From Arhodomonas sp051195215 (lineage in GTDB: Bacteria > Pseudomonadota > Gammaproteobacteria > Nitrococcales > Nitrococcaceae): a stretch of 64,000 nt of DNA. This document shows, in pieces, positions 25,573-32,843 of this stretch. The DNA is taken from positions 248,001 through 312,000 of the forward strand of contig NZ_JBNAZM010000001.1 of the NCBI RefSeq assembly GCF_051195215.1, written 5' to 3'. Numbering within the stretch: the stretch's first letter is position 1; every line of letters starts with the position of its first letter. Under the pieces are notes generated by a model, which was given only the letters and a program-made list of their open reading frames with translations, did not search any database and was not told the origin of the DNA. The position numbers and the translations under genes are program-made.

Positions 25573-26271
25573 TCAACGACTCACCACGAGTACCTGCAAC
25601 CCCTGCTCCCGGGTAATCCGCTCAGCCAGCGCCTCGGCATCCGCTCGCTCGAGCACCGGGCCGACCCGTACCCGGTATAGCGGGCGACCATCGGAGCTCA
25701 CCCGGTCGACGTAGACGTTGAATCCCGCCTGGCGAAGACGGTCGCGCAGGGCCACGGCATTGCCCCGCTCGCGAAAGCCACCGACCTGGACGGCCCAGTC
25801 GCCGGGTCCGGGTCCCTGGTCCTGGGATGCCTGCGGCGACGACGAATCGTCGCCGGCCCCGGTGGTCGAGTCGTCAGTCCCGGGAGATTCCGCCGGTTCC
25901 GACGCTTCGGTTGCCACCTTCGGCGATTCCTCGACGGGCTCCTGCGACGGCTGGGCCGATGCCGGCGACTCGGTAGCCGCCCCCGCCTCGTCGGCGGTCT
26001 CCGGCGCGCTGGATGGACTGTCACTCTCATCGGGTCGAGCCGTGACCACCGGCGCCGGTTCGTCCTCGGCGTCAGCGCCAGGATCAGGCTGTGTCGCGAA
26101 GTCTTCCTCGGGCAGCGATTCGACCGGCGCTACTTCCGGAGGCGGCACCTCCATGGGCACGGTGATCCGACGCTCCTCGACCGGGCCGTCGAGCAGCATG
26201 GGCAAAAAAATCACCACCAACGCGACGATGATCGTCGCGCCGGCGACGCGGTGTTTGAGTCGCGTATCCAC
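25573..26271 (-). CDS. dedD: DedD-like SPOR-domain cell-division protein
   Basis: Bitopic inner-membrane protein of about 232 aa. A short cytoplasmic N-terminus (MDTRLKHRV) is followed by one membrane helix (AGATIIVALVVIFLPMLL). A long Glu/Pro/Ser/Ala-rich periplasmic linker (about residues 35-155) leads to a C-terminal SPOR domain (WAVQVGGFRERGNAVALRDRL ... YRVRVGPVLERADAEALAERI) that binds denuded septal glycan. I chose GTG 26271 rather than TTG 26283 because GGGAG is spaced correctly and the resulting start matches DedD proteins. It sits in the canonical folC-dedD-cvpA order. Confidence 0.88.
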   Translation of the reverse strand: MDTRLKHRVAGATIIVALVVIFLPMLLDGPVEERRITVPMEVPPPEVAPVESLPEEDFATQPDPGADAEDEPAPVVTARPDESDSPSSAPETADEAGAATESPASAQPSQEPVEESPKVATEASEPAESPGTDDSTTGAGDDSSSPQASQDQGPGPGDWAVQVGGFRERGNAVALRDRLRQAGFNVYVDRVSSDGRPLYRVRVGPVLERADAEALAERITREQGLQVLVVSR

Positions 26272-26369
26272 GAACGCTCCCAAGTCCGTGCGGGCCTTCG
26301 TAGGCTCATGTTACTAGGGCCTGTCGACCATTCCCAAGCGCATAATGCAAGGCGCGCCGGCCAACCCGG

Positions 26370-27650
26370 CTACAACCCGGCCGGCAACAGGTGTTCGTGG
26401 GCGGCGAGCACTTCCTCGGCCACGCGAAACGAACCGAACGCCACTATTCGATCCGTGGCTCCTGCCGCGCTATCCAGCGACGCCATCAGCGATACGGTAT
26501 CGCCGATCTGCCCCACCGACGCACCGGCATCGCGCAACAGGGCGGCCAGCTCGTCAGGCGCGCGCAGCCCCCGATCGTCCATTTCGATCAGATGCCAGAC
26601 GTCGACTTCCTTGCGCATCGCGGTCACGATACCCGCGGCATCCTTGCGCTCCATGAGCGCGAAGACGGCGTGGGTACGGCCTGCACACGGCTCGCTGGCG
26701 AGTCGCTCGGCGAGTGCTGTGGCGCTGTCGCAATTGTGGGCGACATCGACGATCCACGGCAGCCGGCGCTGTAACCGCTGACAGCGCGCCGGCGGTACGG
26801 CAGCGCCCAGTGCGTCGGCAACAACCTCGGCATCATCGGGCAGTCCATCACGCAGGAGCCCGACAGCGGTGATGGCCGCCGCCGGGTTGGAAAGCAATCG
26901 CGGCGGCACACCGCCGGGCGCTGGCAATCCCGGCATCCGGCGACTGCCGCTGACGTAATTCCAGCAACCGTCGGCCCCTGGCTCGACGTCGAATGCCTGC
27001 CCCAGCCGATACATTGGGCAGTCGAGCTCGTTGGCGCAATCAAGAACGCTCTGCGGAGGCTCCGGATCGGCACAGACCAGCGGTGTTCCCGGACGCAGGA
27101 TGCCGGCTTTCTCGCGGCCGATGGCCTCCCGGTCCGGCCCCAGCCACTCTGTGTGGTCGACGCCGACACTGGTGATGACCGCCACCGTCGGCGCCACCAC
27201 GTTGGTGGCGTCGAGCCGCCCACCCAGGCCGACCTCGAGCAGCCACATGTCACAGTCACGCTCCCGGAAGCACCACAGAGCAGCGAGGGTGCCGTACTCG
27301 AAATAGCTGAGCGTGATTCCCCCACGCGCCTGATCGATGGCGTCGAACGCGCTCAGCAACAGCTCGTCGGACACCGGTTCACCGTCAATGGCGATGCGCT
27401 CGTTATAACGGCGCACGTGCGGGGAAGTGTAAGCGCCGGTACGGTGTCCGCTGGCACCTGCCAGGGCGGTCAACGCCGCAACGGTGCTGCCCTTGCCGTT
27501 GGTTCCCGCCACGGTGATCACGGCGGCGTCGGGGGCATCCAGCCCCATGTGCCGCGCCACGGACGCCACCCGCTCGAGCCCCGGGTCGATCCTCCTCGGA
27601 TGCAGGGTCTCGAGCCAACTCAGCCAGTCGTCGACCCGTGTGAAGCGCAA
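26370..27650 (-). CDS. folC: Bifunctional folylpolyglutamate synthase/dihydrofolate synthase FolC
   Basis: Cytosolic Mur-ligase-type enzyme that adds glutamate to dihydropteroate and to folates. The 426-aa product has the P-loop VTVAGTNGKGSTVAAL, the GAYTSPHVRRYNERI segment and VGLGGRLDATNVV, all family hallmarks. The C-terminal glutamate-binding domain contains IVDVAHNCDSATALAERL. The start codon appears to be TTG; it gives the conserved LRFTRVDDWLSWLETLHP N-terminus and no ATG or GTG lies nearby. It begins 7 nt after the accD stop. Confidence 0.94.
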   Translation of the reverse strand: MRFTRVDDWLSWLETLHPRRIDPGLERVASVARHMGLDAPDAAVITVAGTNGKGSTVAALTALAGASGHRTGAYTSPHVRRYNERIAIDGEPVSDELLLSAFDAIDQARGGITLSYFEYGTLAALWCFRERDCDMWLLEVGLGGRLDATNVVAPTVAVITSVGVDHTEWLGPDREAIGREKAGILRPGTPLVCADPEPPQSVLDCANELDCPMYRLGQAFDVEPGADGCWNYVSGSRRMPGLPAPGGVPPRLLSNPAAAITAVGLLRDGLPDDAEVVADALGAAVPPARCQRLQRRLPWIVDVAHNCDSATALAERLASEPCAGRTHAVFALMERKDAAGIVTAMRKEVDVWHLIEMDDRGLRAPDELAALLRDAGASVGQIGDTVSLMASLDSAAGATDRIVAFGSFRVAEEVLAAHEHLLPAGL

Positions 27651-27657
27651 GGTACTG

Positions 27658-28548
27658 TCAGCCGTCGGTAAGACGCCGCACGTCCGGCGCCGGTTGATGG
27701 GTCAGCATCGCGATCAGGCTGGCCAGACGGTCGCGCATTTCGCGGCGGTCGATGATCATGTCGACGACGCCGTGCTCGAGCAGAAATTCCGAACGCTGGA
27801 ACCCCTCGGGGAGGGTTTCCCGGACCGTCTGCTCGATGACGCGGGGACCGGCGAAGCCGATTAGCGCCTTGGGCTCGGCGACGTTCACGTCCCCGAGCAT
27901 TGCCAGACTCGCCGAGACACCACCGGTGGTCGGATCCGTCAGCACGGATATGAACGGCACGCCCGCTTCACGCAGTCGTGCCAGCGCAGCGCTCGTCTTC
28001 GCCATTTGCATGAGCGAGAACAGCGCCTCCTGCATGCGGGCGCCACCACTCGCGGTGAAACACACCAGGGGGCAGCGTTCCTCGAGCGCTGCCGAGGCCG
28101 CCCGGACGAAGCGCTCACCGACGACCGCCCCCATGGAGCCGCCCAAGAACCGGAACTCGAACGCGGTGGCGACCACCTCCAGCCCATGGACGTGTCCGCG
28201 CATCGCCACCAGCGCGTCCTTCTCGCCGGTATTCTTCTGCGCCTGAGCCAGGCGGTCCTTGTACTTCTTGCTGTCCCGGAACCGAAGCGCATCCACCGGC
28301 TGTACGTCGGCAGCCAGCTCCGTGCGGGTATTCTCGTCGAGAAACCATTCCAGACGCTGACGGGCGCCGACGCGCATGTGGTGACCGCACTTCGGGCAGA
28401 CCTCGAGGTTGCGCTCGAGCTCCGGCCGATAGAGTACGGCACTACAGTCGTCACACTTGGTCCACAGCCCTTCCGGGACGCTGCGGTTGCGGTTGGACCC
28501 CGCTTCGGTGCGAATGCGCGAGGGCATCAGCTTCTCGAACCAGCTCAT
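27658..28548 (-). CDS. accD: Acetyl-CoA carboxylase carboxyltransferase subunit beta
   Basis: AccD and AccA form the carboxyltransferase of acetyl-CoA carboxylase, the entry to fatty acid synthesis. The 296-aa product has the N-terminal four-cysteine zinc ribbon (C-x2-C ... C-x2-C; CDDCSAVLY and CPKCGHHM) and the crotonase-like core with TASGGARMQEALFSLMQMAK and DPTTGGVSAS. GAGGAGG lies 3-4 nt before the ATG and overlaps the trpA stop codon region (9-bp gap), indicating coupled translation. Confidence 0.96.
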   Translation of the reverse strand: MSWFEKLMPSRIRTEAGSNRNRSVPEGLWTKCDDCSAVLYRPELERNLEVCPKCGHHMRVGARQRLEWFLDENTRTELAADVQPVDALRFRDSKKYKDRLAQAQKNTGEKDALVAMRGHVHGLEVVATAFEFRFLGGSMGAVVGERFVRAASAALEERCPLVCFTASGGARMQEALFSLMQMAKTSAALARLREAGVPFISVLTDPTTGGVSASLAMLGDVNVAEPKALIGFAGPRVIEQTVRETLPEGFQRSEFLLEHGVVDMIIDRREMRDRLASLIAMLTHQPAPDVRRLTDG

Positions 28549-28557
28549 CGATCCTCC

Positions 28558-29379
28558 TCAGGCAATACCGACCGCGCGCTCGTCCAGCGCCCGCCGCATG
28601 CCACTGACCAACTCGCCGACGGCGGAACGTGCCGCGGCGGGATCGTCGGCATGCGCCGCGATCAGCTTCACGATGGCACTCCCCACGACCGTCGCGTCGG
28701 CGACCGCGCCGACCCGGGCGGCCGTCTCTGCGTCCCGGATGCCGAATCCCACGCCCACGGGCAGCTCCGTAACCGCGCGGATCTGCTCCACGTGCCGGGC
28801 GACGTCGTCGACGTCCAGGGAATCGGCGCCGGTAACGCCCTTGAGCGAGACGTAGTACACGTAACCGCGTGCCACCCGGCAAATGGCCTCGATGCGCTCG
28901 CGCCGGGTGGTGGGCGCGATCAGCCAGATCGGGGCGAGATTCTCCGCCAACAAGGCGGTGACCAGGTCGTGGCTCTCCTCCGGAGGGAGGTCCACACACA
29001 GCACGCCGTCCACGCCGGCGGCGGCGGCCTCGCGGGAAAACGTCTCGTAGCCGATCTGCTCGATGGGATTGAGATAACCCATGAGCACCACCGGCGTCGT
29101 CGTATCCTGCTGGCGGAACTCGCTCACCATGGCGAGCACATCGCGCACGCTCGTGCCATGGACCAGCGCGCGCTCGCAAGCCGCCTGTATCACGGGACCG
29201 TCCGCCATGGGATCGGAAAACGGCATTCCCACCTCGATGAGATCGGCGCCGGCGTCCACCAGGTTGTGCATCATCGCCACGGTGGCATCGGGGGCCGGAT
29301 CACCGCCGGTGATATACGGAATGAGGGCTTTGCGCCCCTCGGCGCGTCGCGCGCCGAAACACTGCTCGATTCGACTCAT
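28558..29379 (-). CDS. trpA: Tryptophan synthase alpha subunit
   Basis: TrpA cleaves indole-3-glycerol phosphate to indole, which is channelled to TrpB. The 273-aa TIM-barrel protein has the motif LIEVGMPFSDPMADGP, carrying the catalytic glutamate and phosphate-region residues, the second acid in VDLPPEES, and the phosphate-binding GVGFGIRDAETA. It overlaps the trpB stop by 4 bp (ATGA), so translation is coupled. Its internal position between trpB and accD follows the order seen in several gammaproteobacterial lineages. Confidence 0.96.
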   Translation of the reverse strand: MSRIEQCFGARRAEGRKALIPYITGGDPAPDATVAMMHNLVDAGADLIEVGMPFSDPMADGPVIQAACERALVHGTSVRDVLAMVSEFRQQDTTTPVVLMGYLNPIEQIGYETFSREAAAAGVDGVLCVDLPPEESHDLVTALLAENLAPIWLIAPTTRRERIEAICRVARGYVYYVSLKGVTGADSLDVDDVARHVEQIRAVTELPVGVGFGIRDAETAARVGAVADATVVGSAIVKLIAAHADDPAAARSAVGELVSGMRRALDERAVGIA

Positions 29380-30608
29380 AGCTCCATTCCCTGCAGCGCC
29401 GCGACGGTGTTGATGTCCTTGTCGCCGCGCCCGGATACGTTGACCACGATGCGCTGCTCCGGCCCCATCTCTTTTGCGAGGCGGGCGGTGTAGGCAAGCG
29501 CGTGTGCCGACTCCAGCGCCGGCATGATGCCCTCGGTGCGGGTGACCTCGTGGAAGGCCGCGATCGCTTCGTCGTCCGTCGCCGCCACATACTCCACCCG
29601 CCCCAGATCGCGCAACCAGGCATGCTCGGGGCCGACACCGGGGTAATCCAGCCCGGCCGACACGGAGTGCGTGCCGATAATCTGGCCGTCCTCGGTCTCC
29701 ATGAGGTAGGTGCGATTGCCGTGGAGCACGCCCGGCCTGCCCGCCGTAAGGGGCGCGGCATGGCGCCCGCTGGCGACGCCCTCGCCGCCCGCCTCGACAC
29801 CGATCATTCGCACGCCCTCGTCGCCCAGGAACGGATGGAACAACCCGATGGCGTTGGAACCACCGCCGACGCAGGCGACGAGCGCATCCGGCAGCGTGCC
29901 GGTCCGGGCGAGCATCTGCTCGCGGGTCTCCCGTCCGATCACTGCCTGGAAGTCGCGCACGAGCAGCGGATACGGATGCGGGCCAGCCACGGTACCGATG
30001 ATATAGAACGTGTCGTCGACGTTCGCCGCCCAGTCGCGGAACGCCTCGTTCAGCGCGTCCTTGAGCGTGCGCGAGCCGGACTCCACGGGAACCACCGTCG
30101 CGCCGAGCAGGCGCATGCGGTAGACGTTGACCGATTGCCGGCGCACGTCCTCGGCGCCCATGTACACCACGCACTCCAGACCCAACCGCGCCGCCACAGT
30201 GGCCGTGGCGACGCCGTGCTGCCCCGCGCCGGTCTCGGCAACGATACGGCGCTTGCCCATGCGCGCGGCCAGCAGCGCCTGCCCCATGGTGTTGTTGATC
30301 TTGTGCGCACCGGTGTGGTTGAGATCCTCGCGCTTGAACAGCACCTGTGCCCCGCCGAGCTTCTCGCTCCATCGCGCCGCGTGATACAGCGGCGTCGGCC
30401 GGCCCACGTAGTCGCGCAGATCATCGGCGAGCTCGCGCTGGAACTCGGGGTCCTCACGCAACCGCAGATACGCCTCGGTCAGCTCCTCCAGCGGCGCCAT
30501 GAGCAGCTCCGGCACGAAACGTCCGCCGAAGCGGCCGAAGTGCCCGCCTGCATCCGGGAAGTGCGTGAAATCGACAGTGGCCGTGTGGCCCTCAGCAGTC
30601 TTCGACAC
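29376..30608 (-). CDS. trpB: Tryptophan synthase beta subunit
   Basis: TrpB condenses indole and serine to tryptophan using PLP. The 410-aa product shows HFGRFGGRFVPELLM near the N-terminus, the PLP lysine in HTGAHKINN (about residue 95), and the phosphate-binding CVGGGSNAIG. The start is ambiguous: I prefer GTG 30608 because GAGAGG then lies 6 nt upstream, whereas TTG 30614 directly abuts it. Either start lies inside the end of trpF (17-bp overlap for GTG). Confidence 0.95.
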   Translation of the reverse strand: MSKTAEGHTATVDFTHFPDAGGHFGRFGGRFVPELLMAPLEELTEAYLRLREDPEFQRELADDLRDYVGRPTPLYHAARWSEKLGGAQVLFKREDLNHTGAHKINNTMGQALLAARMGKRRIVAETGAGQHGVATATVAARLGLECVVYMGAEDVRRQSVNVYRMRLLGATVVPVESGSRTLKDALNEAFRDWAANVDDTFYIIGTVAGPHPYPLLVRDFQAVIGRETREQMLARTGTLPDALVACVGGGSNAIGLFHPFLGDEGVRMIGVEAGGEGVASGRHAAPLTAGRPGVLHGNRTYLMETEDGQIIGTHSVSAGLDYPGVGPEHAWLRDLGRVEYVAATDDEAIAAFHEVTRTEGIMPALESAHALAYTARLAKEMGPEQRIVVNVSGRGDKDINTVAALQGMEL

Positions 30609-31221
30609 TGGCAACCTCTCTCGCGAAAGCCTCGATACGAGCGCAGTCCTTGAGTCCGGGCGCGGACTCCACGCCGCTGCTCACGTCCACCGCCCACGGC
30701 CGTGTAGCGCTGACCGCCGCGGCCACATTCCCGGGAGCCAGCCCGCCCGCCAGAATCAGCGGCCGGTCGATTTCCCGCGGGTAGCGCGCCCAGTCGAAAG
30801 CGCTGCCCGTTCCCCCCGCTTCGCCGAGCGAATGGCTGTCGAGAAGGAACCCGCAGGCCCCCGGGTGGCCGGCGGCCTGTTCCGCCGCCGCTGGTGCGTC
30901 GCCGCTCATGGCCAGCGCCTTGATGTAGCGGCGGCCGAAACCCTCGCAGAACGCGGCCGGCTCCCGGCCGTGAAATTGAAGCAGATCCACCGGCACGGTG
31001 CGCAGGACCTCCGCGACGCGGTCAGCGTCTGCATCCAGGAACAACGCGACGACCTGCGTGAAAGGGCGCACCGCGAACGCGATTTTCCGGGCGCGATCGC
31101 AGTCGAGCGCTCGCGGGCTCGGAGGATAAAACACCAACCCGATCGCGTCGGCACCGGCGTCGCTCGCCGCCAGCGCGTCCTCGACGCGGGTAATGCCGCA
31201 AACCTTGATGCGTGTACGCAA
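30592..31221 (-). CDS. trpF: Phosphoribosylanthranilate isomerase
   Basis: TrpF carries out the Amadori rearrangement in tryptophan synthesis. The 209-aa TIM-barrel protein begins RTRIKVCGITR with the catalytic cysteine and also shows DLLQFHGREPAAFC. The catalytic aspartate lies in FLLDS and the phosphate-binding loops in LAGGLAPGNVA and VDVSSGVESAPGLKD. The apparent start is TTG with a weak ribosome-binding site; no better start exists before the conserved core. It lies 75 bp after truA in the standard truA-trpF order. Confidence 0.94.
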   Translation of the reverse strand: MRTRIKVCGITRVEDALAASDAGADAIGLVFYPPSPRALDCDRARKIAFAVRPFTQVVALFLDADADRVAEVLRTVPVDLLQFHGREPAAFCEGFGRRYIKALAMSGDAPAAAEQAAGHPGACGFLLDSHSLGEAGGTGSAFDWARYPREIDRPLILAGGLAPGNVAAAVSATRPWAVDVSSGVESAPGLKDCARIEAFAREVASVEDC

Positions 31222-31296
31222 TGGAATGGCCGCCGTCGTGCGGGTTGCCGAGAAGCGTTCGTGAAACAGACCGCTATCCTAACCCGCGGTAACAGG

Positions 31297-32076
31297 TCAC
31301 GCAAAAGCGGGAAGCCGCCCCATCGGCGGCAGCCCGTAAGACTCCGGGTATCGCACGCCGACCAGGTAGAGACCGCCACCCGGTGCGGTGATGCCGGCGC
31401 GGGTGCGATCCCTGCCTGCGAGGACATCCGCAACCCAGTCCGGCTCACGCTCGCCCGCCCCCACGGCCATGAGTGTTCCCGCAATGTTGCGCACCATGTG
31501 ATGGAGAAAGGCGTTCGCCTCGATATCCAGGTACAGGTAATCACCCACCCGGGTCAGGGACAGGTGGTATACCGTACGTACCGGATGCTTCGCCTGGCAG
31601 GCCACGGCCCGGAAAGCGCTGAAGTCATGCTCGCCGAGGAGGTGCCGTGCCGCCTCCTGCATGGGCTCGACCGCCAGCGTCCGCCACGTCCATGCGACCC
31701 GGTCGCGATTAAGTGCCGGGCGCACGGGGTGGCTGAGCATCACGTAGCGGTACCGACGTGCCGTGGCACTGAAGCGGGCATGGAAACGCTCATCGACGCC
31801 ACGAATCCAGGTGACCGCGACGCTGCCGGGCAGATTCGAGTTCACACCGCGGACCCACGCCCGCTCCGGCCGCTGCGCTGGCGGATCGAGATGGACGACC
31901 TGCTGGGTCGCGTGCACGCCCGCATCCGTACGGCCAGCACAAGTAACCGTCACCGGCGCGTCGGCCACCCGGCTCAGCGCGGACTCCAGCACGGCCTGCA
32001 CGGAATCGGCATGCGCCTGACGCTGCCAGCCACTGTACGCCGTGCCGTCATACTCGACACCCAACGCAATGCGCAC
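31297..32076 (-). CDS. truA: tRNA pseudouridine(38-40) synthase TruA
   Basis: TruA converts uridines 38, 39 and 40 of the tRNA anticodon stem-loop to pseudouridine. The 259-aa product has the start region VRIALGVEYDGTAYSGWQRQ and the catalytic aspartate in CAGRTDAGVHA (about residue 52), plus the C-terminal FLHHMVRNIAGTL. GTG 32076 is preferred over the open upstream codons because GGGAGGA is placed about 9 nt before it and the protein then has the usual N-terminus. Confidence 0.95.
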   Translation of the reverse strand: MRIALGVEYDGTAYSGWQRQAHADSVQAVLESALSRVADAPVTVTCAGRTDAGVHATQQVVHLDPPAQRPERAWVRGVNSNLPGSVAVTWIRGVDERFHARFSATARRYRYVMLSHPVRPALNRDRVAWTWRTLAVEPMQEAARHLLGEHDFSAFRAVACQAKHPVRTVYHLSLTRVGDYLYLDIEANAFLHHMVRNIAGTLMAVGAGEREPDWVADVLAGRDRTRAGITAPGGGLYLVGVRYPESYGLPPMGRLPAFA

Positions 32077-32139
32077 GATCTGCAGTCCTCCCACCCGTGG
32101 TTCGCCACCCCCCGGCAGCGGGTCGCACAACCGGCCGAA

Positions 32140-32784
32140 TCATGCGGCGACGAGCCGCACGGCCGCGAACCCGCCGGCGGCGGCCAATGGTAGCAGCCAT
32201 TGCCGCCACGGTGGCGTTGGGGGGACGGTCAGGATCAGGGTCGGCAGGGGGGTGTTCTCGGCGCGTTCGAGTGTCGCCTCGATGGTGGCCGATACGCTCG
32301 CTGCCACGCGCCGCACGCGCGACCCACCCGTGACGGGCCGGTCGCGATGCGCCTGTTGCAGCGCGACGAGATAATCGAAGACCAGAACGAGTCGGAGGGC
32401 AAAGCGATCCACGGGAACCTTTACCCGCCGTAGCGGCGCCAGCAGCCATATCAGTCCGGCGGCGACACGATCCCGGGCGAGCGGTGCGAGCAACGCCCGG
32501 GCCCCGACCACCATGAGCATCAGGATGGCGGCCCGCTGCGCGCCAGCCCACAGGCCATCGATCGACGGCATCCAGCCGCTGGCGCCCGGCGTGAACCAGC
32601 CATAGAACACGATGATGGACAGCAGCAGCCATCGCACCCGATAGATACCGGACAACAGCGCACCGCCCGGCGGAAAACCACACAGAGCGGTTGCCGCGAG
32701 GAGGCTCATTGCGCCCACGGCAACGTTCCCCCAGCCACCGCCGGCGGCTCCGGCGGCAATGACGACCAGGAGGCTGATGCGCAC
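32140..32784 (-). CDS. EcfT/CbiQ-like membrane protein (orphan)
   Basis: The product of about 214 aa has four to five hydrophobic segments (RISLLVVIAAGAAGG, GNVAVGAMSLLAATALCGF, RWLLLSIIVFYGWF, RAAILMLMVVGARALLA, and a C-terminal WLLPLAAAGGFAAVRLV). Between the fourth and the last lies a cytoplasmic helical part (LIWLLAPLRRVKVPVDRFALRL). The layout resembles the transmembrane T component of energy-coupling factor transporters (CbiQ/EcfT). No ATPase or S component lies nearby. The GTG at 32784 has GGAGG 5 nt upstream; the longer TTG start at 32847 would overlap fimV by 4 bp. The assignment is tentative, and the substrate and partners are unknown. Confidence 0.6.
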   Translation of the reverse strand: MRISLLVVIAAGAAGGGWGNVAVGAMSLLAATALCGFPPGGALLSGIYRVRWLLLSIIVFYGWFTPGASGWMPSIDGLWAGAQRAAILMLMVVGARALLAPLARDRVAAGLIWLLAPLRRVKVPVDRFALRLVLVFDYLVALQQAHRDRPVTGGSRVRRVAASVSATIEATLERAENTPLPTLILTVPPTPPWRQWLLPLAAAGGFAAVRLVAA

Positions 32785-32843
32785 GGCCGCCTCCAGCCCG
32801 TGCGCGTTGTCGGCAGCACCCCCTGCCGCCGCGTTCGCGTCCG

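Noticed and set aside
26205..26215. Run of seven A residues as a possible terminator
   Set aside because: It lies inside the dedD-like coding sequence in the membrane segment and has no adjacent stem.
28558..30372. 604-codon frame that joins trpA to out-of-frame trpB sequence
   Set aside because: The N-terminal two thirds is trpB read in the wrong frame; the true trpA start is the ATG at 29379 overlapping the trpB stop.
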